From Coprococcus phoceensis (GTDB lineage: Bacteria; Bacillota; Clostridia; Lachnospirales; Lachnospiraceae): a stretch of 64,000 nucleotides of DNA. Under the pieces are notes generated by a model. That model saw only the letters and a list, made by a program, of their open reading frames with translations. It did not search any database and was not told the DNA's origin. Numbering within the stretch: position 1 is the first letter of the stretch; each line of letters begins with the position of its first letter. This document shows positions 50,539 through 58,875 of this stretch, piece by piece. A program made the position numbers and the translations under genes. The DNA lies in contig NZ_FNWC01000006.1 of the NCBI RefSeq assembly GCF_900104635.1, positions 124,001-188,000 of the forward strand, written 5' to 3'.

Positions 50539-51489
50539 TTGATAGAAGTAAAAAATTTAGTCAAGAAATATGGCGATCACACAGCTGTAGATCATCTGAG
50601 CTTTACAGTTGAAAAAGGACAAATCTATGGATTTCTCGGACCGAACGGCGCCGGAAAATCTACCACAATGAATATTATGACAGGATATTTGGGGGCAACA
50701 GACGGTGAGGTACTCATCAATGGGCACGATATTTTGAAGGAGCCGGAAGCGGCGAAGAAAAGTATCGGTTATCTGCCGGAGCTGCCTCCATTATATATGG
50801 ATATGACTGTCATGGAATATCTTAAGTTTTCAACAGAATTAAAAAAGATTAAAAAAGAAGACCGAGAAGCGGAGATTGAAAAGGCGTTGAAGCTTGTCAA
50901 GCTCGCAGACGTGCAGGACAGATTGATTAAAAATCTGTCAAAAGGATATAAGCAGAGAGTAGGACTTGCGCAGGCGATTTTAGGATTTCCGGAGATTATC
51001 ATACTGGATGAGCCGACTGTAGGGCTCGATCCAAAGCAGATCATTGAGATTCGTGAACTGATCCGTGAACTGGCGAAAGAGCACACGGTTATTTTGAGTT
51101 CGCATATTTTGGCGGAGATTCGTGAAGTGTGCGATTACATTATGATTATCTCAAAAGGAAAGCTGGTTGCAAGCGATACTCCGGAGCATTTGGAAGAATT
51201 GATGAATGGCTCCGATACGATTCATATTGAGACAAGAGCCGAAGAAGAGACGGTAAGAGAGATCCTAAGTGGACTGAAAGATATCGAAGATGTGACCTAT
51301 ACACAGGAAAATGAGATCTTGAAAGCAGAGGTTAAGACGAAAGAACGAAAAGATATCAGAGAAGCGATTTTCAGTGCATTTGCAGAGGCACAATGTCCTC
51401 TTCTCACATTGCAGAAGACAACAGTTTCGTTGGAAAAAGTATTCTTAGAATTGACAGGAGGACAAAAATCAGATGAAAGCAATTTATAA
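50539..51489 (+). CDS. ABC transporter ATP-binding protein (Gld-like system)
   Basis: A 316-residue ABC ATPase. Walker A GPNGAGKSTT (about 37-46), Q-loop LPELPPLYMDM, signature LSKGYKQRVGLAQAI (about 134-148), Walker B IIILDEPTVGLDP and H-loop SSHIL. The C-terminal ~80 residues form the extension typical of GldA/CcmA-type exporters. Start TTG 50539 behind GGAGGG. The stop overlaps the permease start by 17 bases. The four genes to 54646 form one operon. Confidence 0.94.
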   Translation: MIEVKNLVKKYGDHTAVDHLSFTVEKGQIYGFLGPNGAGKSTTMNIMTGYLGATDGEVLINGHDILKEPEAAKKSIGYLPELPPLYMDMTVMEYLKFSTELKKIKKEDREAEIEKALKLVKLADVQDRLIKNLSKGYKQRVGLAQAILGFPEIIILDEPTVGLDPKQIIEIRELIRELAKEHTVILSSHILAEIREVCDYIMIISKGKLVASDTPEHLEELMNGSDTIHIETRAEEETVREILSGLKDIEDVTYTQENEILKAEVKTKERKDIREAIFSAFAEAQCPLLTLQKTTVSLEKVFLELTGGQKSDESNL

Positions 51490-52339
51490 AAGAGAGTTAA
51501 AATCTTATTTTCAATCTATGATCGGGTATGCGTTTATCGCATTTTTACTGGCGTTTGTCGGTATTTATTTTATGGCATATAATCTGAATGCAGGGTATCC
51601 GTATTTTTCTTACGCGTTATCCGGCGTGATGTTCATGTTCCTCGTTGCTGTGCCGATATTGACGATGAAGAGTTTTTCGGAAGAACGAAAGAGTAAGACA
51701 GACCAGCTACTTTTGACATCGCCGGTCCGTCTGGTGGATGTTGTGCTTGGGAAATATCTTGCGATGGTAACAGTATTTCTGATTCCGAATCTAATTTTTT
51801 GCATCTATCCGCTGGTGATCAAAATGCAGGGGACTGCCTATTTGCGGGTGGACTATGCGGCGATTTTGATGTTTTTTATACTTGGCTGTGTCTACATAGC
51901 AATCGGAATGTTTTTATCTGCGTTGACAGAAAGCCAGATTATCGCAGCGGTAAGTACTTTTGCAGTGCTTCTCATTTTACATCTGTGGGGCGGATTGTTA
52001 GATTTTATCCCGAGTACGGCAATCAGTGGAGTGATTGGAATAATCGCAATTATCACGATTGTGGCGTTGATTATATACCAGTTGACAAAAAACTGGGTTA
52101 TCAGCGCGGTGATAGAAGCAATTGGAGTGATTGCATGTGTCGTTACATACGTTGTGAAATCATCTTTGTTTGAGAATCTGCTCGTGAATCTTTTGGGTAA
52201 ATTAGATATTTCCGGTAGTTTTTCAAATGTGTATATGAACAAACTATTGGATGTCAGTGATTTGATCTTATGTTTTTCACTCATTGCATTGTTTGTATTT
52301 CTGACAATTCAGACTATACAAAAAAGACGTTGGAGTTAG
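51473..52339 (+). CDS. ABC transporter permease, ABC-2/GldF-like
   Basis: A 288-residue membrane protein with six apparent helices (about 18-40, 55-78, 102-122, 132-155, 162-182, 263-282) and the family segment VAVPILTMKSFSEERKSKTD then QLLLTSPVRLVDVVLGKYLA, characteristic of GldF-type permeases. ATG 51473 lies within the end of the ATPase gene (GGAGG upstream), indicating coupling. Confidence 0.9.
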   Translation: MKAIYKRELKSYFQSMIGYAFIAFLLAFVGIYFMAYNLNAGYPYFSYALSGVMFMFLVAVPILTMKSFSEERKSKTDQLLLTSPVRLVDVVLGKYLAMVTVFLIPNLIFCIYPLVIKMQGTAYLRVDYAAILMFFILGCVYIAIGMFLSALTESQIIAAVSTFAVLLILHLWGGLLDFIPSTAISGVIGIIAIITIVALIIYQLTKNWVISAVIEAIGVIACVVTYVVKSSLFENLLVNLLGKLDISGSFSNVYMNKLLDVSDLILCFSLIALFVFLTIQTIQKRRWS

Positions 52340-52351
52340 GAGGCTGTATCG

Positions 52352-53731
52352 GTGAAGAAAATAAAAGAAATGTTTCAAAGTCCTCAATCACGTTATGGGA
52401 CATATAGTATGGTAATAACTGCGGTGGTAATCGCAATCGTGATCGTGATAAATATGATTGCAGGTCAGCTTCCTGACAGTATGAAAAGTGTAGATTTGAG
52501 TGGTAATTCACTCTATGAGATTACGAAGACGAGCAAGAAGCTTTTGAAGAATCTGGATAAAGAGGTACAGATTCATGTGTTGGCGGAGAAAAGCTCTACA
52601 GATGAGAGAATTCAGACATTCATAGAGAAATATGCAGCGCTCTCAAACAAGGTGAAGGTAGACTGGGTGGATCCGGTACTGCATCCTTCAGCGGTTACAG
52701 AATATGAGGCACAGGAGAACAGCGTTGTTGTAGAGTGTAAGGATACAGAAAAGAAGATGGTAATCCCGTTCACAGATATCATTGTGTACGATGAGATGTC
52801 TTATTATACGACAGGGTCAATGACAGAAAGTGAGTTTGATGCAGAAGGCCAGCTGACAAGTGCGATAAACTATGTGACAAGTGACGCTTCAAAGACAATC
52901 TACCGCACAACAGGACACGGAGAATCTACTTTCTCCACGACAATCACAGATTTGATGGGAAAATCCAATTTCACAATATCTGAGTTGAATCTGATGATGA
53001 ATAATAAGATTCCGGATGACTGTGATCTGCTTGTTCTGTATGCGCCGACGTCGGATTTGACAGCGGACGAGAAGACATTGATCACAGATTATCTCACAAA
53101 TGGCGGGAAGGTATTGTTCATTATGGGAGATACGCAGAATGAGACACCGAATTTAGATGCGCTGATGAAGACTTACGGAATGGAAAAGGTAGACGGCTAT
53201 ATTGCAGACACAACAAGATGCTATCAAGGAAATCCATATTACATATTCCCGGAGATCACAGCAAGCGGAGAGATGGCGGACGGTCTTTCTTCAAAAATGG
53301 TGTTGTTGATCAATGCGCTTGGATTTAACACGGCAGATCCGGAACGTGATACTATCACAGTTGACAGCTTCATGACAACTTCCAGCAACGGATATGCGGT
53401 GACAGAGGATAAGGAGACTCAGGGAACTTATACTCTTGGCGCTGTGGCAACAGAGGATGAAAGCCGATTTACAGTTATTTCGGCGGCAACTATGATCGAT
53501 GCAAATGTGACAGATTCCTTCTCAACCTTGGAAAATACAACGCTATTTATGAATGCGGTTACAAGTAATTTTGACGATGTAGACAATCTTTCAATCGAAG
53601 CGAAGAGCTTGGAGACAACATTCAATACAATGCAGCACACAGGATTATTAGGACTTGCAGCGATCATAGGTGTTCCGGTTCTCATTGTCATCTTTGGATT
53701 TGTAAGATGGCTGAAACGCCGTAAAGCGTAA
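52352..53731 (+). CDS. GldG-like ABC auxiliary protein
   Basis: A 459-residue protein with an N-terminal membrane helix (about 20-40), a large extracytoplasmic domain of the ABC-type uncharacterised transport (GldG) family, including VDLSGNSLYEITKTSKKLLKNL, VDWVDPVLHPSAV, TTGHGE, DLLVLYAPTSDLTADEK and FIMGDTQNETPNLDALMKTYG, and a C-terminal helix (about 430-452) with a basic end. GTG 52352 has AGGAGG upstream. It pairs with the DUF4340 protein as the extracellular part of the transporter. Confidence 0.88.
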   Translation: MKKIKEMFQSPQSRYGTYSMVITAVVIAIVIVINMIAGQLPDSMKSVDLSGNSLYEITKTSKKLLKNLDKEVQIHVLAEKSSTDERIQTFIEKYAALSNKVKVDWVDPVLHPSAVTEYEAQENSVVVECKDTEKKMVIPFTDIIVYDEMSYYTTGSMTESEFDAEGQLTSAINYVTSDASKTIYRTTGHGESTFSTTITDLMGKSNFTISELNLMMNNKIPDDCDLLVLYAPTSDLTADEKTLITDYLTNGGKVLFIMGDTQNETPNLDALMKTYGMEKVDGYIADTTRCYQGNPYYIFPEITASGEMADGLSSKMVLLINALGFNTADPERDTITVDSFMTTSSNGYAVTEDKETQGTYTLGAVATEDESRFTVISAATMIDANVTDSFSTLENTTLFMNAVTSNFDDVDNLSIEAKSLETTFNTMQHTGLLGLAAIIGVPVLIVIFGFVRWLKRRKA

Positions 53732-53743
53732 GGAGGACATAGA

Positions 53744-54646
53744 ATGAAGAAATATAAATCACTGATCATTCTTTTGGCAGTTCTGGTTGTGCTTGTAGTT
53801 GCGTATGTTGTGACAGGGCAGTTAAAAAAGAAATCTGCGGAGAAAGAAAACGAAGAGAAACAGATTGCAGTGCTTGATATGTCGGATATCACCTCAATTC
53901 AGTATACGAACGGAACAGATACGATGTCGTTTATAAAAGAAGATGGTACATGGTACAGTGAGTCTGATAAAGAATTTCCACTGCAGCAGAGCAGTCTTAA
54001 GACGATGGCGGAGACTTTTGGAACGCTTTCAGCTAATCGGGAGTTAACCGATGGAGATACACTTGCGGACTATGGACTGGAAGAGCCACAGTATACGATC
54101 ACGCTCAAGAATGCTGATGGAGAAGAACAGAACATTTATATCGGCAATGCGGCAGGTGAAGACTATTATATGACTGTAGGAGATAAGGAAAAGATCTATA
54201 CGGTAGATTACAGTGTGGTAAATGCAATGAATTTTGATTTGGATTCTATGCTTCAGAAAGAGACATTCCCAAGCATTGGATCAGATAATATCAAGAAGGT
54301 GACAATTACAAAAGCCGGCGAGACAACCGAGTATGATGCAGATAACAGTGATCAGTCAGATGATATCACAGCAATCGGCGGAAGACTTGGAGCAGCTTAT
54401 TTTGTAGATTGCGTGGACTATTCTGTACAGGCGGACGAACTGGCTCAATATGGATTAGATGAGGCACAGCGCACAACAGTCACAGTCGTATATACAGACA
54501 GCGATGATAAAGAACAGACATTTACACTTTATGTAGGCGGAAGAGATGAGAGTGATGCCTATAATTATGTGCAGATGGATGGCTCGAAAATGGTTAATAC
54601 GATGACAAAAGAGACTGTAAATAACATATTGAATATTGAAGAATAA
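53744..54646 (+). CDS. DUF4340 domain protein of the Gld-like ABC operon
   Basis: A 300-residue protein with a signal anchor (5-24, ILLAVLVVLVVAYVV) and two DUF4340 repeats. Each has a pattern of the type IQYTNGTDTMSFIKEDGTWY followed by LADYGLEEPQYTITLKNADG; the second contains LAQYGLDEAQRTTVTVVYTD. It follows GldG by 12 bases with AGGAGG upstream. The GldG/DUF4340 combination recurs in Lachnospiraceae; the substrate is unknown, export of a surface lipid or polymer being one possibility. Confidence 0.9.
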   Translation: MKKYKSLIILLAVLVVLVVAYVVTGQLKKKSAEKENEEKQIAVLDMSDITSIQYTNGTDTMSFIKEDGTWYSESDKEFPLQQSSLKTMAETFGTLSANRELTDGDTLADYGLEEPQYTITLKNADGEEQNIYIGNAAGEDYYMTVGDKEKIYTVDYSVVNAMNFDLDSMLQKETFPSIGSDNIKKVTITKAGETTEYDADNSDQSDDITAIGGRLGAAYFVDCVDYSVQADELAQYGLDEAQRTTVTVVYTDSDDKEQTFTLYVGGRDESDAYNYVQMDGSKMVNTMTKETVNNILNIEE

Positions 54647-54651
54647 GAAAA

Positions 54652-54677
54652 ACGGAGGCTATTTGTATAGTCTCCGT
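54652..54677. terminator. Bidirectional terminator between the ABC operon and hemolysin III gene
   Basis: ACGGAGGCTAT (54652-54662) pairs with ATAGTCTCCGT (54667-54677). On the minus strand the 3' tail is TTTTCTTATTC, a good terminator for the hemolysin III gene. Confidence 0.85.
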
Positions 54678-54691
54678 TGATATACATATAT

Positions 54692-55345
54692 TTAAAGTAT
54701 GAACACATACATTACGATGAAATGACAGATACTTCCACCCATTACAAACAGATGAAAGATCTCGTGAGTCCCGAAATTTTTATGCCGGCTGTTAAATATT
54801 GGAAGTTTCAGTGCGTAAATAATTCCGCCAATGGTGTAGATGATACCACCTGCTAAAAGCCATCCGAATGCGGCGGGAGAAAGTGCGTTCAACAATTTTG
54901 TAAAGGCGAGAACACATGTCCAGCCCATTCCGATATACAGCACAGAAGAGAACCATTTCGGACAGTTGATCCAAAATGCTTTGATCAGTATTCCGAAGAT
55001 TGCAATGCCCCATACGATGGAAAGAAGAATGATTCCGGTTGTTCCTTTTAAGACAAGCAGACAAATCGGAGTGTAGCTTCCGGCAATCAAAACGGATATC
55101 ATCATGTGGTCAAATTTTTTCAGTCTTTTATTCACTTTTTCTGAGATATCAAGGGAATGATAAATCGTACTCGCTGCATATAATAAGATCATGCTGACCA
55201 AATAAATCGTAAGTGAGATAAGGTAAATTGGGCTTGGTTCATGGGCAGCTTTTATCAGTAATGGTATTCCGGCAAAAATTGCCATTAACATGCCGATAAA
55301 ATGAGTGATTGCGCTTCCCGGGTCTTTTAAATGCTTTTTATTCAT
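54692..55345 (-). CDS. Hemolysin III/PAQR family membrane protein (TrhA-like)
   Basis: A 217-residue seven-helix membrane protein of the HlyIII/PAQR family. Conserved elements: the first-helix HFIGM, the SxxYH-type motif in YAASTIYHSLD, DHMMISVLIAGSYTPICL (the D/H residues of the metal site) and the C-terminal HEIFHLFVMGGSICHF with the two metal-binding histidines. Recent work links bacterial members to membrane energetics/fluidity homeostasis rather than hemolysis. ATG at 55343-55345; AGGAGG upstream on the minus strand. Confidence 0.95.
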   Translation of the reverse strand: MNKKHLKDPGSAITHFIGMLMAIFAGIPLLIKAAHEPSPIYLISLTIYLVSMILLYAASTIYHSLDISEKVNKRLKKFDHMMISVLIAGSYTPICLLVLKGTTGIILLSIVWGIAIFGILIKAFWINCPKWFSSVLYIGMGWTCVLAFTKLLNALSPAAFGWLLAGGIIYTIGGIIYALKLPIFNSRHKNFGTHEIFHLFVMGGSICHFIVMYVFIL

Positions 55346-55447
55346 AAGTCATACCTCCTGGTGATGAAAAATATTATATGTAGTAATTAATACTATGTTA
55401 AGTATATGTATATATTACACCTGATATGTATAAATAGCAAGTTAAAT

Positions 55448-55476
55448 TTGACAAAAGCGTTTTGCTCTGTTATGAT
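55448..55476 (+). promoter_or_regulatory. Promoter upstream of the RNA helicase gene
   Basis: TTGACA (55448-55453), a 17-base spacer, TATGAT (55471-55476). The transcript would meet a terminator about 15 bases after its start. Confidence 0.75.
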
Positions 55477-55496
55477 GTTACCCAGAAACTTTGTGA

Positions 55497-55532
55497 ATAC
55501 CCTTTACTTGGTGGCAAGTGAAGGGTATTTTT
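55497..55532 (+). terminator. Terminator in the RNA helicase leader
   Basis: ATACCCTTTACTTG (55497-55510) and CAAGTGAAGGGTAT (55515-55528) form a perfect 14-bp stem over GTGG, followed by TTTTATT. It lies between the promoter and the gene, so it should attenuate the helicase or define a very short RNA (about 50 nt). Confidence 0.85.
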
Positions 55533-55617
55533 ATTGAATGATAGGAAATTCCTTTGGAATCCTATCATTCAATAAATGCACACCGCGCGAAGATTACGCT
55601 ACTGCGCAATCTTTTTT
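55533..55617. repeat. Double-hairpin intergenic repeat, copy 1
   Basis: The first hairpin is ATTGAATGATAGGAAATTCC paired with GGAATCCTATCATTCAAT (55533-55573). It is followed by AAATGCAC and a second hairpin AAGATTACGC/GCGCAATCTT ending in a T run (55590-55617). A longer homologous copy occurs at 58601-58740. The second hairpin has the form of an intrinsic terminator, weakened here by one mismatch. Confidence 0.82.
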
Positions 55618-55637
55618 AAATAGAAAGGATATAAAAT

Positions 55638-57230
55638 ATGGGAAATATGAATTTTGAGAATCTCGGACTTTGTTCAGAGATTCAAAAAGCAGTAAAATAC
55701 ATGGGATTTGAGGAGGCGTCGCCAATTCAGGCAAAAGCAATTCCGGTTATTTTGGAAGGAAAAGATATCATTGGTCAGGCGCAGACAGGAACCGGAAAGA
55801 CAGCGGCATTCGGGATTCCACTTTTACAGAAAGTCGATCCGAAAAACAAAAAGCTGCAAGGGATTGTTCTTTGCCCGACAAGAGAACTCGCAATACAGGT
55901 GGCGGATGAGATTCGAAATCTGGCAAAATATATGCATGGAATTAAAGTGCTTCCAATCTATGGAGGGCAGGAGATTGTAAAACAGATCCGTTCTCTGAAA
56001 AGTGGGACACAGATTATTATCGGTACGCCGGGGCGTGTGATGGATCACATGAGACGAAAGACGATCAAGATGGATCAGGTGCACACGGTTGTCCTTGATG
56101 AGGCAGACGAGATGCTCAATATGGGATTTCGCGAAGATATTGAGACGATTTTAAGCGGAGTGCCGGAAGAAAGACAGACAGTTTTGTTCTCAGCGACAAT
56201 GCCAAAAGCAATTATGGAGATTACAAAAAAATTCCAAAAGAATGCCCAAGTGGTGAAAGTGACAAAAAAAGAGCTCACAGTTCCGAATATCGAGCAGTTT
56301 TACTATGAAGTAAGACCAAAGAATAAGGAAGAGGTGTTAACTCGTCTTTTAGATATTTATACACCAAAGCTTTCTGTTATTTTCTGTAATACGAAAAAGC
56401 AGGTGGACCTTCTTGTGACCGCATTGCTTGGAAGAGGATATTTTGCGGCGGGACTTCACGGTGATATGAAGCAGGCGCAGCGTGACCGTGTGATGCAGGG
56501 ATTCCGAAGTGGGAAGACAGACATTCTTGTTGCGACCGACGTGGCAGCCAGAGGAATTGACGTAGATGAAGTAGAAGCAGTATTTAACTATGACTTGCCG
56601 CAGGATGATGAATATTATGTACACCGTATCGGGAGAACGGGGCGTGCGGGAAGAGTCGGACGTTCGTTTTCATTTGTATCCGGAAAAGAAGTGTATAAAC
56701 TGAAAGAGATTCAGAGATATTGTAAGACGAAGATTTATGCACAAAAGGTTCCGTCATTGGACGATGTTGCGAACACAAAGATGGAGAATATTTTGGAGGA
56801 CATTGACCGCATTATCGAGACAGAAGATCTGACAGCGATGGTCAATGCAATCGAGAGCAAAGTAAATGGCTCTGATTACACAGCGATGGACATTGCGGCT
56901 GCATTCTTGAAAATGTGTACGGGAATGACGATGGGCGATGACGGTTCAGCGGAGGATATGGACTTTGGTGACACCGGAGCAGAAGAGCCTGGAATGGTAC
57001 GTTTGTTTATCAATATTGGAAAAAAGCAAAAAGCAAAACCGGGAGATATTCTTGGAGCGCTTGCGGGCGAGACCGGAATGCCTGGAAAACTCATCGGTAC
57101 CATCGATATGTTTGACAAATATACATTTGTAGAGGTTCCGAGAGAGTATGCGAAAGACGTTCTGCATGCGATGCAGAATGCAAAAATCAAAGGAAAATCG
57201 ATTGCCATAGAACCGGCGAACCAAAAATAA
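55638..57230 (+). CDS. DEAD-box RNA helicase with DbpA-type RNA-binding domain
   Basis: A 530-residue ATP-dependent RNA helicase for ribosome assembly or cold adaptation. All DEAD-box motifs are present: Q motif (F..ASPIQ), I AQTGTGKT, Ia PTRELA, GG, Ib TPGR, II DEAD (VLDEADEML), III SAT, IV, V ATDVAARGIDV, VI HRIGRTGRAG. A linker (380-440) precedes the DbpA RNA-binding domain (about 455-527, MVRLFINIGKKQKAKPGDIL). This architecture resembles B. subtilis YxiN/DbpA and CshA-like proteins of Clostridia. ATG 55638 follows AGAAAGGA. Two successive hairpins in the leader (55497-55617) suggest structure-dependent, perhaps temperature-sensitive, control. Confidence 0.95.
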   Translation: MGNMNFENLGLCSEIQKAVKYMGFEEASPIQAKAIPVILEGKDIIGQAQTGTGKTAAFGIPLLQKVDPKNKKLQGIVLCPTRELAIQVADEIRNLAKYMHGIKVLPIYGGQEIVKQIRSLKSGTQIIIGTPGRVMDHMRRKTIKMDQVHTVVLDEADEMLNMGFREDIETILSGVPEERQTVLFSATMPKAIMEITKKFQKNAQVVKVTKKELTVPNIEQFYYEVRPKNKEEVLTRLLDIYTPKLSVIFCNTKKQVDLLVTALLGRGYFAAGLHGDMKQAQRDRVMQGFRSGKTDILVATDVAARGIDVDEVEAVFNYDLPQDDEYYVHRIGRTGRAGRVGRSFSFVSGKEVYKLKEIQRYCKTKIYAQKVPSLDDVANTKMENILEDIDRIIETEDLTAMVNAIESKVNGSDYTAMDIAAAFLKMCTGMTMGDDGSAEDMDFGDTGAEEPGMVRLFINIGKKQKAKPGDILGALAGETGMPGKLIGTIDMFDKYTFVEVPREYAKDVLHAMQNAKIKGKSIAIEPANQK

Positions 57231-57330
57231 ATAAACTGGACTGGTTAAAAACTCAAAAACTGGTATTTTTAAATATACCAGAATGATGTTAGTATAGTAC
57301 CTAACTTAAGTAAGGAAAGGGGTATACAAC

Positions 57331-57933
57331 ATGGAAAAAAAGAATGAGACAATGATAAAATTAGCACAGACTGCTTTGGTGGCGGCGTTATGTTATGTGA
57401 CCTTTACATTTTTGCAGATCAAGATACCGATGCCTGGTGGAGATGCCACATCACTGCATCTGGGAAATGCGGTATGTGTACTTGGGGCACTGCTGTTAGG
57501 CGGCTGGTATGGCGGACTTGCAGGAGCTATCGGAATGTCTATTGCAGATATTATGGATCCGGTTTATATTACAGTTGCACCAAAGACATTTGTATTAAAG
57601 TTATGCATCGGTCTGATTGTCGGACTTGTGGCGCATCGCATTGCCAAGATCAATGAGAGCAGTGATAAGAAGTATGTGCTCAGATGGAGTGTGATTGCAT
57701 CTGTTGCAGGGCTTGGATTCAATGTAATCGCAGATCCGCTTGTAGGTTATTTTTATAAACAGTGGATACTGGGACAGCCGCAGGAGATGGCGGAGGTGCT
57801 TGCGAAATGGAGCACGGCGACCACATTCGTAAATGCAGTGGTATCAGTCATTCTGGTCGGTGTTGTATATAATGCGCTCAGACCGGTATTGCTTCGCAGC
57901 GGACTTATTCATATGAAGAGAAAGGCTGTTTAA
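57331..57933 (+). CDS. ECF transporter S component (first of two)
   Basis: A 200-residue membrane protein of the ECF substrate-binding (S) class, with six helices. Typical features are the N-terminal AQTALVAALCYVTFTFLQIK, SLHLGNAVCVLGALLLGG and the alanine-rich helix 1 that contacts the T component. S components capture vitamins or metals and share a common energising module encoded elsewhere. The substrate is not deducible. ATG 57331 has AAGGAAAGGGG upstream; a small hairpin CTGGTAT/ATACCAG (57260-57281) precedes it. The second S component begins 2 bases after its stop. Confidence 0.87.
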   Translation: MEKKNETMIKLAQTALVAALCYVTFTFLQIKIPMPGGDATSLHLGNAVCVLGALLLGGWYGGLAGAIGMSIADIMDPVYITVAPKTFVLKLCIGLIVGLVAHRIAKINESSDKKYVLRWSVIASVAGLGFNVIADPLVGYFYKQWILGQPQEMAEVLAKWSTATTFVNAVVSVILVGVVYNALRPVLLRSGLIHMKRKAV

Positions 57934-57935
57934 CT

Positions 57936-58502
57936 ATGAGGCAGAGTAGTACGATAAACTTAAAGACGATTGTGACGGCTGGTTTTTTTGCCGCAGTTAC
58001 ATTTCTTGGGATACAGATGTTTCGGATTCCGCTTCCGGCAGCAGTTGGGACACCATTTGTACATTTTGGACATATTTTTGTTGTGCTGGGTGTGCTGCTG
58101 CAAGGCGGGAAGAAAGGTGCAGTATCAGGAACGATCGGACTTGTATTATTTGATCTGTTAAACGGATACGTGCAGGCGATTCCACAGGTTTTTATAGAGA
58201 CAATTGTGAAGTGCCTGATCCTCGGTGCCATTTTAAAACACTTTGTCAAAGGGAAAGATGATAAGAAGACAGAATACCGGGCTGTCACGATCGGCGTGTT
58301 CGTGTACGCTGTGATGAATATTGTGATTGAATTTGTGATGGGAACGATTACACTTTTGATTGCGGGAAGTGGAGTGAATGCGGCACTTTTGGGAGCGCTC
58401 ACTTCAATCCCTGCCACAGTGATAAACGCAGCGTTTATGGTCGGCGTGGTGCTTCTTATTTACAGACCGATAGGAAGGATATATAAAAAGTACTTCCATT
58501 AG
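57936..58502 (+). CDS. ECF transporter S component (second of two)
   Basis: A 188-residue paralogous S component: IVTAGFFAAVTFLGIQMFRI, TPFVHFGHIFVVLGVLLQGG and the AINxV-like final helices align with its upstream neighbour. The pair probably arose by duplication and shares a transcript, the second ATG lying 2 bases after the first stop. Adjacent S-component pairs may handle related substrates or form a heteromer. No A, A' or T component is in the window. Confidence 0.87.
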   Translation: MRQSSTINLKTIVTAGFFAAVTFLGIQMFRIPLPAAVGTPFVHFGHIFVVLGVLLQGGKKGAVSGTIGLVLFDLLNGYVQAIPQVFIETIVKCLILGAILKHFVKGKDDKKTEYRAVTIGVFVYAVMNIVIEFVMGTITLLIAGSGVNAALLGALTSIPATVINAAFMVGVVLLIYRPIGRIYKKYFH

Positions 58503-58561
58503 CAGGCGCATCTGTGATTTCCAGATTAGTTCCCATATGGTCAGCTAACATTTACTCTATG

Positions 58562-58602
58562 ATCCTGTAGTTCAGCGGAAAGCTGAATTACAGGATTTTT
58601 TT
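58562..58602 (+). terminator. Terminator after the ECF genes
   Basis: ATCCTGTAGTTCAGC (58562-58576) pairs with GCTGAATTACAGGAT (58582-58596), then TTTTTT. Confidence 0.92.
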
Positions 58603-58740
58603 GAATTATAGGAAAATCCTTTGGAATCCTATAATTCAAAAAATGCACTTCGTGCAAAGATGCGCAGCTCGCGGGGGTGAAATTATCACTGCGTGAACCG
58701 CTCGCGCGCGAAGATTGCGCTATTGCGCAATCTTTTTTTA
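58601..58740. repeat. Double-hairpin intergenic repeat, copy 2 (longer)
   Basis: TTGAATTATAGGA then GGAATCCTATAATTCAA (58601-58639) matches the first hairpin of copy 1 with compensating changes (TGATAG/CTATCA to TTATAG/CTATAA), so pairing is conserved. AAATGCAC follows, then about 55 extra bases with CTCGCG-rich segments, then AAGATTGCGC/GCGCAATCTT with a seven-T tail (58710-58739), a perfect terminator. Confidence 0.85.
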
Positions 58741-58875
58741 GATTTCACTTCATAACAGGGAAGAAGAACTTTTGAAAAAATTAAATTAACATACTTTTTG
58801 CAAAAAACAATTCTGAATTTAACAAATATCTTTTACAATTCTCTCGTAGTGCGTTTATTTAGGAGGAAAACAAAT

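Noticed and set aside
57231..57330. Riboswitch upstream of the ECF genes
   Set aside because: The leader is only about 100 bases with one 7-bp hairpin and none of the conserved cores of TPP, FMN, cobalamin or preQ1 riboswitches.
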